Shown: positions 8,257-18,305, counted from the stretch's first letter. The stretch is 64,000 nt of DNA from Dinoroseobacter sp. (GCA_030066795.1 JASJAW010000043.1:1-64000), one strand, 5' to 3'. Notes: a model not told the origin generated them from the sequence alone. Numbers and translations: made by a program.

Positions 8257-8469
8257 ATGGCAGATGTTTCGATCGTACTTGCGCAGCCGAAAGTGTCTTT
8301 CAAACGCTTCAGGCGAGGGGAGAGCGTGGCACGGTTCCTCATATGGCTGCGCCGCCGCTCCGAGCGCCGCATCTTGCAGTGCGAGCTGGACGATCTTCCG
8401 GAAAGGATGAAACAGGACATCGGGATATCGCTCGCAAGAAGCGCCGGTGTGACGGGGTCGGAAAACTGA
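8257..8469 (+). CDS. DUF1127 small basic protein
   Basis: 70 aa, strongly basic, with the DUF1127 arginine-rich helix (LRRRSERRILQCELDDLPERMKQDIGIS) in the C-terminal half. Short DUF1127 proteins in other alphaproteobacteria have been linked to stress and phosphate physiology and RNA binding. ATG 8257 has AAGGGAGAAGAG just upstream; an earlier in-frame ATG at 8233 lacks a ribosome-binding site. An AT-rich terminator follows. Monocistronic. Confidence 0.8.
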   Translation: MADVSIVLAQPKVSFKRFRRGESVARFLIWLRRRSERRILQCELDDLPERMKQDIGISLARSAGVTGSEN

Positions 8470-8494
8470 CATTCTGATATACCAGTTTCCCGTC

Positions 8495-8519
8495 AAATAG
8501 CGGGTCAGGCGCTATTTTT
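8495..8519 (+). terminator. Terminator after the DUF1127 gene
   Basis: AAATAGCG (8495-8502) and CGCTATTT (8510-8517) enclose a 7-nt loop and run into a T tract. The right arm overlaps the stop codon of the convergent DUF3124 gene. Confidence 0.6.
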
Positions 8520-8997
8520 CTTCGGATATGACACGGCCGATACTGGTAAACGAGATGCCTTGAGTTCCTATCCCTCCGACCATGATGGCCTCGACAACGG
8601 GGGGAAGCGCAGGGGATGTGGCGGACCAGGTTACTAGAAAGTTGGCGCCGATGCCGTCTCCGATGCTCCCCAGTGGTACGAGGGCGCTGGTCGACTCAAA
8701 AGACCCCAATTCAACCGGCTCATCGAGATAGGCTTTCAGCAACTGGCCAGTACGGTCGTAGTAATCGATGCGCGTGATCTCTATCCAATGCTCCGCATCT
8801 ACGTTATGCACCACCAGTGTCGACGCCAAGGGCTGGCTGTCGCCTTCATTTGTCAGAACCCGCGAGTAGGAGGGAACGTAGAGGGTTTGCGCGGTCGCGC
8901 GGTCTTCGGTATCGGCAGTTCCATGGCTCGGCGCGATCGCAAAAACAGCGCCAGCCAAGAAACACGGCAGCGCGTGGCGGCTCAGGAACGGCATCAT
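8512..8997 (-). CDS. DUF3124 exported protein
   Basis: 161 aa with a signal peptide (hydrophobic ALPCFLAGAVFAIAPS, cleavage near residue 28). The mature part carries the DUF3124 pattern: TLYVPSYSRVL, then ASTLVVHNVDAEHWIEITRIDYYDRTG, and a C-terminal AIMVGGIGTQGISFTSIGRVI. DUF3124 proteins are predicted periplasmic beta proteins without an assigned activity. It is convergent with the DUF1127 gene. The following 206 nt to lpd show no gene. Confidence 0.8.
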   Translation of the reverse strand: MMPFLSRHALPCFLAGAVFAIAPSHGTADTEDRATAQTLYVPSYSRVLTNEGDSQPLASTLVVHNVDAEHWIEITRIDYYDRTGQLLKAYLDEPVELGSFESTSALVPLGSIGDGIGANFLVTWSATSPALPPVVEAIMVGGIGTQGISFTSIGRVISEEK

Positions 8998-9203
8998 GCG
9001 GGTCTCCGAATCATGAATCTCTGCTCAGACGGTTGTCGGAGTATGGCTGACGGAGTGCTTTCAGCAATTGAGTTGTTCCGAACGGCGTGATGCGCGCGAC
9101 GCAAGCCGCTCACCGGTATGCGGGACAGGCACGCAGCCGGTACGCGCAGAAGGGAAGGGACCCGCAGACAACAGGCCCCCTGCCCAATAAGGTCGAGGCC
9201 TGG

Positions 9204-10598
9204 CTACGCGTGGATCGCACCGTCACCACAGGCGAGTGCCGCTTCGCGCATCGCTTCACTGTAGGTCGGGTGGGCATGGCAGGTGCGGGCGATGTCCTCG
9301 GCGGCGGCGCCGAACTCCATGGCCACACAAACCTCGTGGATCAGGTCGCCGGCCATGGGCCCGATTACGTGGCAGCCCAGAATGCGGTCGGTCTTCTTGT
9401 CGGCGAGCAGTTTCACAAACCCGTCCGCGGCAAAATTCGCCTTCGCGCGGCCGTTGCCCATGAAAGAAAACTTGCCGACCTTGTAGTCGATGCCCGCCGC
9501 TTTCAGTTCTTCCTCGGTCTTTCCAACGGAACCCACCTCGGGGTGTGTGTAGATCACGCCCGGGATCACGTCGTAGTTCACATGCGGGTGCTGCCCGGCG
9601 ATCATCTCGGCCACGGCCATGCCCTCATCCTCGGCTTTGTGGGCCAGCATCGGCCCATCGATCACGTCGCCAATTGCGTAAACGCCGGGCACGGAGGTGC
9701 GATAGCTGCCATCGGTGGCGATCTGGCCGCGGTCGGTCAGCTTTACGCCAAGGGCGTCGAGGCCGAGGCCCTCGGTGTAGGGTTTGCGGCCGGTGGAAAC
9801 CAGCACCACATCGGCATCGAGCACATGCTCGCTGTCATCCTTGCGCAGCTTGTAGGTGACCTTGGCCTTCGTCTTAAGCGTCTCGACCTTGGACACGGCC
9901 GCGCCCAGCACGAAGTCCAGCCCCTGTTTCTTGAGGATCTTCTGGAACTGGCGCGCCACCTCAACGTCCTGACCGGGCGTGATGCCGTCCATGAACTCGA
10001 CCACGGTGACGTCGGTGCCAAGGCGGGCATAGACCGAGCCCAGCTCCAGCCCGATCACGCCGCCCCCGACGACGACCATCTTCTTCGGGATCTTCGGCAA
10101 CTCCAGTGCGCCGGTGGAGGTGACGACGATCTTCTCGTCGATCTCGACCTCGGCGCCGGGGATGGAGGCGGATTCAGACCCGGACGCGATGATGATGTGC
10201 TTGGCGTCGTGCACCTCGTCGCCGACCTTGACCTTGCCGGCTTCAGGAATCGAGCCCCAGCCCTTCAGCCAGTCGACCTTGCTCTTCTTGAACAGGAACT
10301 CGATGCCCTTGGTGTTCTGGCCGATCACGTCGTCCTTGTAGGCCAGCATCTGTTTCCAGTCGATTTTCGGGGCGGAGACCTTCACGCCCATCTTCTCGAA
10401 GTTGTGCTCGGCTTCATGCACCTGGTGGGAGGCGTGCAAAAGCGCCTTTGAGGGGATGCAGCCCACATTCAGGCACGTGCCCCCCAGCGTCTCGCGGCCC
10501 TCGACACAGGCGGTTTTCAGGCCCAGCTGTGCGCAGCGGATTGCGCAGACATAGCCGCCGGGGCCGGAACCGATGATGATGACGTCATAGCTTGCCAT
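9204..10598 (-). CDS. lpdA: Dihydrolipoyl dehydrogenase (E3 of 2-oxoglutarate dehydrogenase)
   Basis: FAD enzyme that reoxidises dihydrolipoyl groups on E2 and passes electrons to NAD+. 464 aa, normal family length. FAD-binding [11 protein letters not shown] at residues 10-20, redox-active disulfide C42/C47 in [16 protein letters not shown]-binding [13 protein letters not shown], and the C-terminal His-Glu dyad HAHPTYSE. It is the last gene of the sucA-sucB cluster on this strand, so it probably serves the 2-oxoglutarate complex. A REP-like double hairpin separates it from the MAPEG gene. Confidence 0.95.
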   Translation of the reverse strand: MASYDVIIIGSGPGGYVCAIRCAQLGLKTACVEGRETLGGTCLNVGCIPSKALLHASHQVHEAEHNFEKMGVKVSAPKIDWKQMLAYKDDVIGQNTKGIEFLFKKSKVDWLKGWGSIPEAGKVKVGDEVHDAKHIIIASGSESASIPGAEVEIDEKIVVTSTGALELPKIPKKMVVVGGGVIGLELGSVYARLGTDVTVVEFMDGITPGQDVEVARQFQKILKKQGLDFVLGAAVSKVETLKTKAKVTYKLRKDDSEHVLDADVVLVSTGRKPYTEGLGLDALGVKLTDRGQIATDGSYRTSVPGVYAIGDVIDGPMLAHKAEDEGMAVAEMIAGQHPHVNYDVIPGVIYTHPEVGSVGKTEEELKAAGIDYKVGKFSFMGNGRAKANFAADGFVKLLADKKTDRILGCHVIGPMAGDLIHEVCVAMEFGAAAEDIARTCHAHPTYSEAMREAALACGDGAIHA

Positions 10599-10628
10599 GG
10601 GTCGTATTTCCTTTTGTTGGCGCGGGGA

Positions 10629-10660
10629 GGGGGCGCGGCCCCCGCGGTGCTGCGCACCGC
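10629..10660. repeat. Two adjacent GC-rich palindromes (REP-like) upstream of lpdA
   Basis: GGGGGC-GCG-GCCCCC at 10629-10643 is followed at once by GCGGTG-CTGCG-CACCGC at 10644-10660. Such back-to-back hairpins between genes of one operon resemble the repeated extragenic palindromes common in Rhodobacteraceae. They may stop transcription partially or protect upstream mRNA. Confidence 0.6.
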
Positions 10661-10688
10661 CCCAAGAAGTATGTGTGCAAAGAAGAGG

Positions 10689-11078
10689 TCACAGGAGCGC
10701 ACTCACCAGCATGATGACCGTAGCGAGGAACCCAACGGACCAGATCGCGGAACGCCAAGGCACGAGACCCTGAACATAGGCGGGCACATAGAGGATGCGG
10801 GCGATCAGATAGGCATGGGCGCACATCTGCGTCACGATCGTGGACTGGTCCGAGATGGTCACGACCACCACCGCGATGGCGAACAGCGCGAGCCCCTCGA
10901 AGTGGTTGTTCAACGCCCGCTGCAACCGGCCCGCGGTGCCGGTCAGCTCAATCGGTTCGTCGCGGGGGGCGAGGGTTTTGTCGGTGCCGACCTGCAGATT
11001 GGCCGCGACAGAGAACATCACGAACTGCACGACTTGCAGCAGGGCGGCGAGGACGAGGACGGTGAGTTCTGTGGTCAC
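10689..11078 (-). CDS. MAPEG-family membrane protein
   Basis: 129 aa integral membrane protein of the MAPEG superfamily (membrane-associated eicosanoid and glutathione metabolism). Four hydrophobic helices, with the conserved loop RLQRALNNHFEGLALFA and the RILYVPAYVQG segment. It starts with GTG 11078, preceded by GGGAGG, and this start overlaps the stop of a 42-codon leader frame as ACGTGA. It sits between sucB and lpdA, a place where MAPEG genes are also found in relatives. Enzymatic activity is not established for bacterial members of this type. Confidence 0.8.
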   Translation of the reverse strand: MTTELTVLVLAALLQVVQFVMFSVAANLQVGTDKTLAPRDEPIELTGTAGRLQRALNNHFEGLALFAIAVVVVTISDQSTIVTQMCAHAYLIARILYVPAYVQGLVPWRSAIWSVGFLATVIMLVSALL

Positions 11079-11203
11079 GTGCGCCTCCCGTCCCGGGCTC
11101 GACCCGGGACCTCGTGTTTTTGGGCGTCGGCGAGGCCCCGGATCAGGTCCGGGGCGTGGTGGGCGGAGGGGCGGAAGGCAAGGACGGTGAGTTCAGCGGT
11201 CAT
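11075..11203 (-). pseudogene. Leader frame: duplicated MAPEG start interrupted by a palindromic element
   Basis: A 42-residue frame starting MTAELTVLA, nearly the same as MTTELTVLV at the start of the MAPEG gene just downstream. After residue 9 it reads through a palindrome-rich element (DLIRGLADAQKHEVPGRAR) and stops in ACGTGA, whose GTG starts the MAPEG protein. It looks like an old MAPEG gene start cut off by a REP-like element, with the start region duplicated behind it. It may now act as a translationally coupled leader. Its own start lies inside the last codons of the 133-aa gene. Confidence 0.5.
11091..11154. repeat. REP-like element with two 19-bp palindromes
   Basis: TCCCGGG-CTCGA-CCCGGGA (11091-11109) and CCCCGGA-TCAGG-TCCGGGG (11136-11154) are both perfect 7-5-7 inverted repeats, joined by a T-rich spacer. 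When translated on the minus strand it gives the PDLIRG...EVPGRARD phrase that I recall from dispersed repeats in many alphaproteobacterial genomes. Confidence 0.65.
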
Positions 11204-11594
11204 GGCTCAGCTCCTTTCGCGGACAACCGATCAGGAGTAAATAACCGACATAGCTCATGAAACTTGCGCTGATTACTGTCGCAATGTTGATGCCCCACGA
11301 CAGGCCATCCCGCACCCCGAGTGCTTGCGACAGGGCACCAAGGAATAGGGGTAATAAGAACGCTATCCCGTACCGTCGGAATACGGGACGGCGTTCGGTC
11401 CATTTGTCCCAAACCAGATTGAAGGTCATCACGAGAGCGATAAGGATCAGGGGCAAGCCGAAAAAGACAAATGGAACGAGGGCAAAAGCGCCGAAACTGC
11501 TTCCGTCACTGGTCAGCAAGCCCAGTGACAGCCCGATCGCCAGCGCTATTACGCTGGCGACGAGGAGGGCGAGTACGGCGACCATTCGTTTCAT
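11193..11594 (-). CDS. Four-helix membrane protein of unknown function
   Basis: 133 aa, predicted inner-membrane protein with four hydrophobic segments (about residues 5-27, 37-60, 75-92 and 103-125) and a positively charged loop DKWTERRPVFRRYG between the second and third. No family recognised. It lies 40 nt downstream of sucB and its last codons overlap the MAPEG leader frame out of frame, so it belongs to the sucAB-lpdA transcription unit. No catalytic motif is visible. Confidence 0.6.
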   Translation of the reverse strand: MKRMVAVLALLVASVIALAIGLSLGLLTSDGSSFGAFALVPFVFFGLPLILIALVMTFNLVWDKWTERRPVFRRYGIAFLLPLFLGALSQALGVRDGLSWGINIATVISASFMSYVGYLLLIGCPRKELSHDR

Positions 11595-11633
11595 TCGCGG
11601 GTGCTTTGCGGGCTGGATTGATGGTGATTAGTT

Positions 11634-13136
11634 TCAGAGATCCATCAGCAACCGCCGCGGATCCTCGAGCGCTTCCTTCACGCGCACGAGGAAGGTCACA
11701 GCACCTTTGCCGTCGACGATCCGGTGGTCATACGACAGCGCCAGGTACATCATCGGGCGGATCTTGATCTCGCCGTTGATGACCATCGGACGGTCCTGGA
11801 TCTTGTGCATGCCGAGGATGCCCGATTGCGGCGGGTTCAGGATCGGCGAGGACATGAGCGAGCCGTAGACACCCCCGTTGGAGATGGTGAAGGTGCCGCC
11901 CTGCATCTCGGCCATGGACAGTTTGCCGTCGCGGGCGCGCTTGCCCTTCTCGGCGATCGCGGCTTCGATCTCGGCGAAGCTCAGGCGGTCCGCGTCGCGG
12001 ATCACCGGCACCACGAGGCCTTGCGGCGTGCCTGCCGCGATGCCCATATGCACGAAGTTCTTGTAGACGATGTCGGTGCCGTCGATCTCGGCATTCACCT
12101 CCGGCACTTCTTTCAGCGCGTGGCAGCAGGCCTTGGTGAAGAACGACATGAAGCCAAGACGCACGCCGTGTTTCTTCTCGAACAGCTCCTTGTACTGCTT
12201 TCGCAGCGCCATGGTTTCCGTCATGTCCACCTCGTTATAGGTGGTCAGCATGGCGGCGGTGTTCTGGCTGTCTTTCAGGCGCTTGGCGATGGTCTGGCGC
12301 AGCTTGGTCATCTTGACCCGCTCTTCACGCGCGGCGTCTTCTGCGGCCACAGGCGCCCGGGGGGCGGCGGCCGGCGCGGGTGCGGCAGGCGCCGGGGCGG
12401 CCATCGCGGCCAGCACATCGCCCTTCATCACGCGGCCATCGCGGCCGGTGCCTTGTACATCGGCAGACGAGAGGTTGTTTTCCGCCATCAACTTCTTGGC
12501 AGATGGTGCATCCTCCACATCCTTGGTACCGCCGCCCGCAGGGGCGGCTGCCGGGGCCGGAGCCGGTTCCGCAGGGGCCGCGACGGCGCCGGCACCCCCG
12601 ATAACGGCAAGCTTGGCGGAGGCGTCCACCGTGGAGCCTTCCGGCGCCACAATCTCGGTCAGCGTGCCGGAGGCCGGGGCCGGGACTTCCACCGACACTT
12701 TGTCGGTTTCCAGTTCGCACAGCATCTCATCCTGCGCCACGGCGTCGCCCACCTGCTTGAACCATGTGGAGACCGTGGCCTCGGTGACAGACTCACCCAA
12801 TGTGGGCACCATGACGTCAATCGCGTCGCCGCCATCGGCCGCGGGCGCCGCAGCTTCGGGTTCACGGCGCAGGGTCATCTCCTCGGGCCCTGCATTGCCT
12901 TCTTCCGCGATGGAGGCCAGCAGCGCATCCACACCCACGGTTGCGCCCTCGGTGGCGACAATCTCCGACAGGGTGCCGCCCGCGGGCGAGGGCACTTCCA
13001 CCGTCACTTTGTCGGTTTCCAGCTCGCAGAGCATTTCATCGACCGCAACGGTATCGCCGGGCTTCTTGAACCATGTGGCCACCGTGGCCTCGGTCACGCT
13101 TTCACCCAGTGTCGGGACTCGGACTTCGATTGACAT
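11634..13136 (-). CDS. sucB: Dihydrolipoyllysine succinyltransferase, E2 of 2-oxoglutarate dehydrogenase
   Basis: Transfers the succinyl group to CoA in the core of the complex. 500 aa, longer than the E. coli enzyme (about 405) because it has two lipoyl domains: residues 1-77 with [11 protein letters not shown] and about 105-180 with [11 protein letters not shown], each presenting the lipoylated lysine. Ala/Pro-rich linkers flank them. Then come the peripheral subunit-binding domain ([20 protein letters not shown]) and the catalytic domain ending in [13 protein letters not shown] with the active-site His. The stop of sucA lies 5 nt upstream, so the two are co-transcribed. Confidence 0.95.
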   Translation of the reverse strand: MSIEVRVPTLGESVTEATVATWFKKPGDTVAVDEMLCELETDKVTVEVPSPAGGTLSEIVATEGATVGVDALLASIAEEGNAGPEEMTLRREPEAAAPAADGGDAIDVMVPTLGESVTEATVSTWFKQVGDAVAQDEMLCELETDKVSVEVPAPASGTLTEIVAPEGSTVDASAKLAVIGGAGAVAAPAEPAPAPAAAPAGGGTKDVEDAPSAKKLMAENNLSSADVQGTGRDGRVMKGDVLAAMAAPAPAAPAPAAAPRAPVAAEDAAREERVKMTKLRQTIAKRLKDSQNTAAMLTTYNEVDMTETMALRKQYKELFEKKHGVRLGFMSFFTKACCHALKEVPEVNAEIDGTDIVYKNFVHMGIAAGTPQGLVVPVIRDADRLSFAEIEAAIAEKGKRARDGKLSMAEMQGGTFTISNGGVYGSLMSSPILNPPQSGILGMHKIQDRPMVINGEIKIRPMMYLALSYDHRIVDGKGAVTFLVRVKEALEDPRRLLMDL

Positions 13137-13140
13137 ATTC

Positions 13141-16104
13141 TTAACCCTCGAGAGTAAGCGCTTCGTTCACGAGCGCGGCTTGTTGTGCTTTGTGTTGGCT
13201 GGCAAGTCCTGTCGCCGGGGAAGCCGACGCAGCGCGACCGGCATAGACCGGCCGTGTGTGCTTGGCGCCGATCCGGGTCAGGACCCATTCGATGTTTGGT
13301 TCGACAAAGGTCCAGCCACCCTGGTTCTTTGGCTCTTCCTGGCACCAGACGATCTCAGCGCCTTTGAAGCGTTCCAGTTCCTTCATGAGCGCCAGCGCCG
13401 GGAAGGGGTAGAACTGCTCGAGGCGGAGCAGGTAAATATCGTCGATCCCGCGGCTGTCGCGCTCCTCCAGCAGGTCGAAATAGACCTTGCCGGAGCAGAT
13501 CACGACACGCTTGATCTTGTCGTCTGCGGCAAGCGTAGTGTCCGAATTGCCCTTCTGGGCATCGTCCCACAAGACGCGGTGGAAGCTAGACCCGGTGGTA
13601 AAGTCTTCTGCGGTGGAGATCGCCAGCTTGTGGCGCAACAGCGATTTCGGTGTCATCAGCACGAGCGGCTTGCGGAAGGACCGGTGCAGCTGGCGGCGCA
13701 GAATGTGGAAGTAGTTCGCAGGCGTTGTACAGTTCGCCACGATCCAGTTGTCCTCTGCCGACATTTGCAAGAACCGCTCAAGCCGCGCCGAGGAGTGCTC
13801 GGGCCCTTGACCTTCGAACCCATGTGGCAGCAGCATCACGAGGCCCGACATCCGCAGCCATTTCCGCTCACCCGAACTGATGAACTGGTCGAACATGATC
13901 TGCGCGCCGTTGGCAAAGTCGCCAAACTGCGCCTCCCACATCGTGAGCGCGTTGGGTTCGGCGAGAGAGTAGCCATATTCGAACCCAAGGACCGCGTATT
14001 CGCTGAGAGCCGAGTCAATCACCTCATAGCGTGACTGCCCCTCGCGGATATTATTCAACGGGAAATACCGCTCTTCGGTCTCCTGGTTCACCAGCCCCGA
14101 ATGGCGCTGGGAAAAGGTGCCACGCGTGCTGTCCTGACCGGCCAGCCGCACCGGATAGCCTTCGGTCAGGAGCGAGCCAAACGCCAGCGCTTCCCCCGTG
14201 GCCCAGTCAAAGCCACTGCCGGAGTCGAACATTTTTTGGCGGGCGGTCAGCAGACGGCCCACAGTTTTGTGCAGCGGGAAACCCTCGGGCACATGGGTGA
14301 GCGCGGCCCCGACCTCGGCCATCGTTTCTGGCGCAATGGCCGTTTGCCCGCGCTGATAGTCTTCCTTTTCCTTCTCCAGGTGCGACCAGCGCCCGTCCAG
14401 CCAGTCAGCCTTATTGGGCTTGTAGTCCTTGCCGATCTCGAACTCTTCGTTGAGGTGCGCCTGGAACTGGGCTTTGGAGTCCTCGATCTCCCCTTCTGGG
14501 ATCAGCCCGTCCTTCACCAGCCGTTCGGTATAGAGCTGAAGGGTCGTTTTGTGGCCCTTGATGCGCTTGTACATGATCGGGTTGGTGAACATTGGCTCGT
14601 CGCCCTCGTTATGGCCGAAGCGGCGATAACAGAACATGTCGATCACAACGTCCTTGTGGAATTTCTGGCGGAACTCGGTGGCGACCTTGGCCGCGTGCAC
14701 CACCGCTTCCGGGTCGTCGCCGTTGACGTGGAAGATCGGGGCTTCCACCACCAGCGCGTTGTCGGTCGGATACGGCGAGGAGCGCGAGAAATGCGGCGCC
14801 GTCGTGAAGCCGATCTGGTTGTTCACAACGATATGAATCGTGCCGCCGGTTTTGTGGCCGCGCAGACCAGACAGTGCGAAACACTCGGCCACGACGCCCT
14901 GACCGGCAAAGGCCGCATCCCCGTGCAGCAGGATCGGCAGAACAGCGGTGCGGTCCGGATCATTAAGCTGATCCTGCTTGGCGCGTGCCTTGCCGAGAAC
15001 GACCGGGTTCACGGCCTCCAGGTGGGACGGATTCGCGGTCAATGACAGGTGCACCGAGTTTCCGTCAAACTCGCGGTCCGAGGACGCGCCGAGATGGTAT
15101 TTCACATCGCCGGACCCATCGACATCCTCTGGCTTAAACGACCCACCCTGGAATTCGTTAAAGATCGCGCGGTAGGGCTTGGACATCACGTTTGCGAGTA
15201 CCGACAGACGCCCACGGTGGGGCATGCCGATGACGATCTCCTGCAGCCCAAGACTGCCTCCGCGTTTGATGATCTGTTCCATCGCGGGAATGAGCGCTTC
15301 ACCCCCATCAAGGCCAAAGCGCTTGGTGCCCATGTATTTCACATGGAGGAACTTCTCGAACCCTTCAGCTTCCACGAGCTTATTCAGGATCGCTTTCCGC
15401 CCCTCGCGGGTGAAGGCGATTTCCTTGCCGAAGCCCTCGATCCGCTCTTTCAACCAGCCGGCTTGTTCCGGGTCCGAGATATGCATGTACTGCAGCGCGA
15501 AGGTGCCGCAATAGGTCCGCTTCACGATCTCCATGATTTGCCGCATGGAAGCGACCTGCAGACCGAGAACCTGGTCGATGAAAATCGGGCGGTCCATGTC
15601 GGCTTCCGCAAACCCGTAAGTGCGCGGGTCGAGTTCGGGATGTGGCGTGTGATCGCGCATGCCCAGCGGGTCGATATCGGCGATCAGGTGACCCCGGATC
15701 CGGTAGGCCCGGATGATCATCAACGCGCGGATGCTGTCGAGCACAGCGCGCTTGATCTGGTCCTCGCTGACCTCAACGCCTTGGTCGGCAGCCTTTGCCT
15801 TGATCTTTTCGCCAGCCGCCTTCTTTTCGGCAACCGGTGCGTCCGCCCACTCGCCGGTCAGCGCACTGGTCAGGTCATCAGTTGGCTGTGGCGGCCAGTC
15901 ACCCCTTCCCCAGCTTGGGCCTGCCGCTTCGGCTTTCACATCGATCTCGGCATCGCCCAAAGCCGCAAAAAACTCTGCCCAGGCGGCGTCAACCGCGCCC
16001 GGGTCGTTGGCATATTGCGCGTAGAGCTGTTCAAGATACTCGGCGTTCTGCCCCTGCATGAAGGAGGAGGCATGGAAGACGTCGTTTGGGCTATGTTCTG
16101 TCAT
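13141..16104 (-). CDS. sucA: 2-oxoglutarate dehydrogenase E1 component
   Basis: Thiamine-diphosphate enzyme that decarboxylates 2-oxoglutarate and succinylates the lipoyl group of SucB; TCA cycle, cytoplasm. 987 aa from ATG 16104, normal length. Visible features are the N-terminal [19 protein letters not shown] helix that anchors E1 to the complex, [27 protein letters not shown] of the ThDP fold, and the C-terminal transketolase-like [10 protein letters not shown]. An in-frame extension to 16245 has no start signal; ATG 16104 follows AACGAGG. The promoter lies in the 150-nt region shared with the divergent sulfotransferase. Confidence 0.96.
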   Translation of the reverse strand: MTEHSPNDVFHASSFMQGQNAEYLEQLYAQYANDPGAVDAAWAEFFAALGDAEIDVKAEAAGPSWGRGDWPPQPTDDLTSALTGEWADAPVAEKKAAGEKIKAKAADQGVEVSEDQIKRAVLDSIRALMIIRAYRIRGHLIADIDPLGMRDHTPHPELDPRTYGFAEADMDRPIFIDQVLGLQVASMRQIMEIVKRTYCGTFALQYMHISDPEQAGWLKERIEGFGKEIAFTREGRKAILNKLVEAEGFEKFLHVKYMGTKRFGLDGGEALIPAMEQIIKRGGSLGLQEIVIGMPHRGRLSVLANVMSKPYRAIFNEFQGGSFKPEDVDGSGDVKYHLGASSDREFDGNSVHLSLTANPSHLEAVNPVVLGKARAKQDQLNDPDRTAVLPILLHGDAAFAGQGVVAECFALSGLRGHKTGGTIHIVVNNQIGFTTAPHFSRSSPYPTDNALVVEAPIFHVNGDDPEAVVHAAKVATEFRQKFHKDVVIDMFCYRRFGHNEGDEPMFTNPIMYKRIKGHKTTLQLYTERLVKDGLIPEGEIEDSKAQFQAHLNEEFEIGKDYKPNKADWLDGRWSHLEKEKEDYQRGQTAIAPETMAEVGAALTHVPEGFPLHKTVGRLLTARQKMFDSGSGFDWATGEALAFGSLLTEGYPVRLAGQDSTRGTFSQRHSGLVNQETEERYFPLNNIREGQSRYEVIDSALSEYAVLGFEYGYSLAEPNALTMWEAQFGDFANGAQIMFDQFISSGERKWLRMSGLVMLLPHGFEGQGPEHSSARLERFLQMSAEDNWIVANCTTPANYFHILRRQLHRSFRKPLVLMTPKSLLRHKLAISTAEDFTTGSSFHRVLWDDAQKGNSDTTLAADDKIKRVVICSGKVYFDLLEERDSRGIDDIYLLRLEQFYPFPALALMKELERFKGAEIVWCQEEPKNQGGWTFVEPNIEWVLTRIGAKHTRPVYAGRAASASPATGLASQHKAQQAALVNEALTLEG

Positions 16105-16255
16105 GACGAAACCTCGTTCTGTTTTGGGCCGTATTGCTGTGATTGTTGCAGGACCGACGACAACGGCTACCCATCTTTGCGTTGTCATTGCGTTTACTTT
16201 TGCAATGCGAGGATACGACGAGTAGCGTCGGCTCAACGCTTGCACGGAGACGATT

Positions 16256-17176
16256 TTGGACGGGAAAGACTACGCGATAATTCTTGGAGCGCCCAAATGC
16301 GGCACCACAAGCATCGCGGCTTGGTTGGGCGCTTTGCCAGATACTGCGCAACCGCGTCTTAAAGAGACGTTGTTCTTTACCGATTATCCGTCGCGGCAAT
16401 GGTCCGGGCCTGGTGCCCAGTTTGTTGCACCAAAACCGATCGGAGACGCCGCATTTCGGGAGCAGTTCTCGGACAATCCCAACGCGTCTTTGCGCGTAGA
16501 AGCGTCCACTGACAGCCTGTCTTGCCCAAGTGCCCTGGAGCAGATCTCCACGTTTGCGGAGCGGGATGATGTACGCTCGGTGCGCCTGATCGCGGTTGTG
16601 CGCGATCCGGTCAGCCGTATCGTTTCTGAGTTTGAGCACACCCTCAAGCTCGGCTGGCAGACCGGAGATCTTAAGACCTCCCTGTCCAAAGAAGCGCAGC
16701 GGCGTGCGGAGAACTGGCATCCACTGTTTCAGCATACCGCGCGCACCCGATATGCCGCGCAGCTCGCCCCTTACCGGGAACGGTTCGGAGATCAACTTCT
16801 GATCCTCGACTTCCATGAGCTTACCACGCCCGAGACCCTTGCGCGTCTCGCATCCTTTGTGGGGCGGGACCTTGAAAATGCGTTGCCCGAACTGGAGCGG
16901 CGCAACGCGCGGCATGTCAGTACACGTCCGCAAGTTAAGAAATTGCTGTCGAACGGAAACGCGCTGACCTTGGCGCGAAAATTCGTCCCGCAGGGGCTCA
17001 GGCCGGGGCTGCGCGCGTTGGTCGAAGGTCCTTCGCGTGAGCGCTACGTCCCGACCTCTGAGGAAAAGAACATGATCCTGCGGTCGCTGGAGACCGACAT
17101 TGCAGCATGCGTCAAAGACCCGGGCATACCGACCGGCAACTGGACCTCTCTTAAGGATCTGGAATTGGCCCGCTAA
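16256..17176 (+). CDS. Sulfotransferase-domain protein
   Basis: 306 aa, probably transfers sulfate from PAPS to a hydroxyl or amine acceptor. The 5'-phosphosulfate loop GAPKCGTTSIAAWL is at residues 10-23 and the 3'-phosphate motif VVRDPVSRIVSEFEH near residues 116-130, both intact. The start is TTG 16256 with GGAG upstream; there is no good ATG that keeps the P-loop. It stands alone between the sucA and sucD blocks and is oriented against both, so it shares only a divergent promoter region with sucA. Roseobacters often carry several such enzymes for polysaccharide or lipid sulfation; the acceptor is unknown. Confidence 0.8.
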   Translation: MDGKDYAIILGAPKCGTTSIAAWLGALPDTAQPRLKETLFFTDYPSRQWSGPGAQFVAPKPIGDAAFREQFSDNPNASLRVEASTDSLSCPSALEQISTFAERDDVRSVRLIAVVRDPVSRIVSEFEHTLKLGWQTGDLKTSLSKEAQRRAENWHPLFQHTARTRYAAQLAPYRERFGDQLLILDFHELTTPETLARLASFVGRDLENALPELERRNARHVSTRPQVKKLLSNGNALTLARKFVPQGLRPGLRALVEGPSRERYVPTSEEKNMILRSLETDIAACVKDPGIPTGNWTSLKDLELAR

Positions 17177-17223
17177 GACGGCCGGGCGTATCCTCAATTC
17201 GGGTGCAATTAGTTTTGGAATGC

Positions 17224-17766
17224 TCATGAGGACGAGCCTCCGGGAACAGGCCCGTAGGCATTCTCCACTGCATCTCCGGGTCGCGTGAGCCACCAGAGCA
17301 TAAGAAGCGGCGAAATTATCAGAATGAGGAGGGTGGGCACGAGGAGCAGCAGCGTGAGCCTCGTAAACAGGATATCCATACGTCCGCCTGAGGCAAAAAG
17401 ATCTGCGATACCAATTCCGAAGACCAGAACCGCAAGCGCACCAATAAGAAGTAAAAGCGGAAACAGAGCAAACAGTCCGCTGCGGCCGCTGTCGTGCATG
17501 CGGCGCCACGCGACGGCAAGGTGCGGAAGAAACACTACCGCTCCTGCGATAGACTGCACCGGTTGATTGGACACGGCCACGGTCGCGGTGCCGGTCTCAG
17601 TCACAACCTCGGTGACAGTCGTGAAGAACAACCCGTCGATCAGGCCGGTGACTATGCTAAGAAGCACCAGAAAAAGGAAAAACCACCAGTATTCTGACCG
17701 ACTCGCGCGCCCAGAGAAGGTGGCGAACTTTCCAAAGCATGTTTTGATGGCCTGAGAAAAGCTCAT
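17224..17766 (-). CDS. DUF805 membrane protein, second tandem copy
   Basis: 180 aa, four hydrophobic segments, with the DUF805 signatures [17 protein letters not shown] near the N-terminus and [14 protein letters not shown] in the middle. The starting [20 protein letters not shown] closely matches its upstream neighbour [20 protein letters not shown], so the two arose by tandem duplication. ATG 17766 overlaps the stop of that neighbour (ATGA). Function unknown; DUF805 proteins are inner-membrane proteins. Last gene of the sucCD transcription unit. Confidence 0.8.
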   Translation of the reverse strand: MSFSQAIKTCFGKFATFSGRASRSEYWWFFLFLVLLSIVTGLIDGLFFTTVTEVVTETGTATVAVSNQPVQSIAGAVVFLPHLAVAWRRMHDSGRSGLFALFPLLLLIGALAVLVFGIGIADLFASGGRMDILFTRLTLLLLVPTLLILIISPLLMLWWLTRPGDAVENAYGPVPGGSSS

Positions 17767-18305
17767 GCGGTCCCTCCGTGCGGGTCGGGTCCGTACTGAT
17801 TTACGCCGGCTTGCGTTGGACGACTGAGCCACCACAGCACCAGTAGCGGTGACACGATCAAGACCAGGAGAGCGAAGAAAAGAATGACTGCCGTGATGGC
17901 AGACAGAAGGGTGCCAGTTTCCCCGAAACTCTCGGCCAGCCCCAGGCCAAAAGCGGCAAAGGTCGCGGTGCCGATCATCACGATCAGCGGATAGACAAGA
18001 TGCAACCCGGACCGTCCGCTGTCATGCATCCTCCGCCATCCAGCTGCGAGCAGCGGCAGAAATGTCACCAGCGAAAAGAGGAGTGAGAGGGGGCCGGAGC
18101 TTACGGCATTATTGCCTGCGTGTTCGTCTTCGGCGGTCTCGACGACTTCGACGCTGCCCGGAAAGAGCCGGACGTCCAGAAGCGTTGCCAACATTCCGCC
18201 AACGAACACGAACAGAAAGAAATACCAATACTCGGGGCGAGAGGCCCGCCCCGAGAAGGTGACGTATTTAGAGAAACACGTCCTTATGGATTGCGTGAAG
18301 CTCAC
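17763..18305 (-). CDS. DUF805 membrane protein, first tandem copy
   Basis: 180 aa with four hydrophobic segments and the DUF805 motifs [15 protein letters not shown] and [17 protein letters not shown]. The start is GTG 18305, overlapping the stop of sucD (GTGA), so its translation is coupled to sucD. A Glu-rich loop ([13 protein letters not shown]) replaces the shorter loop of its paralogue. Function unknown. Coupling to a TCA-cycle gene suggests steady, high expression during respiration. Confidence 0.8.
   Translation of the reverse strand: MSFTQSIRTCFSKYVTFSGRASRPEYWYFFLFVFVGGMLATLLDVRLFPGSVEVVETAEDEHAGNNAVSSGPLSLLFSLVTFLPLLAAGWRRMHDSGRSGLHLVYPLIVMIGTATFAAFGLGLAESFGETGTLLSAITAVILFFALLVLIVSPLLVLWWLSRPTQAGVNQYGPDPHGGTA

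Noticed and set aside
8092..8496. Minus-strand frame of 134 codons over the DUF1127 gene
   Set aside because: No ribosome-binding site or family signature; the plus-strand DUF1127 protein is recognisable and has a terminator.
9087..10451. Plus-strand frame of 454 codons opposite lpdA
   Set aside because: Antisense shadow caused by high GC codon use; lpdA on the minus strand has all catalytic motifs.
16195..16210. TTGCAA in the sucA/sulfotransferase upstream region as another EMC box
   Set aside because: The 6-mer alone is common and the accompanying TTCTGC dyad is absent.
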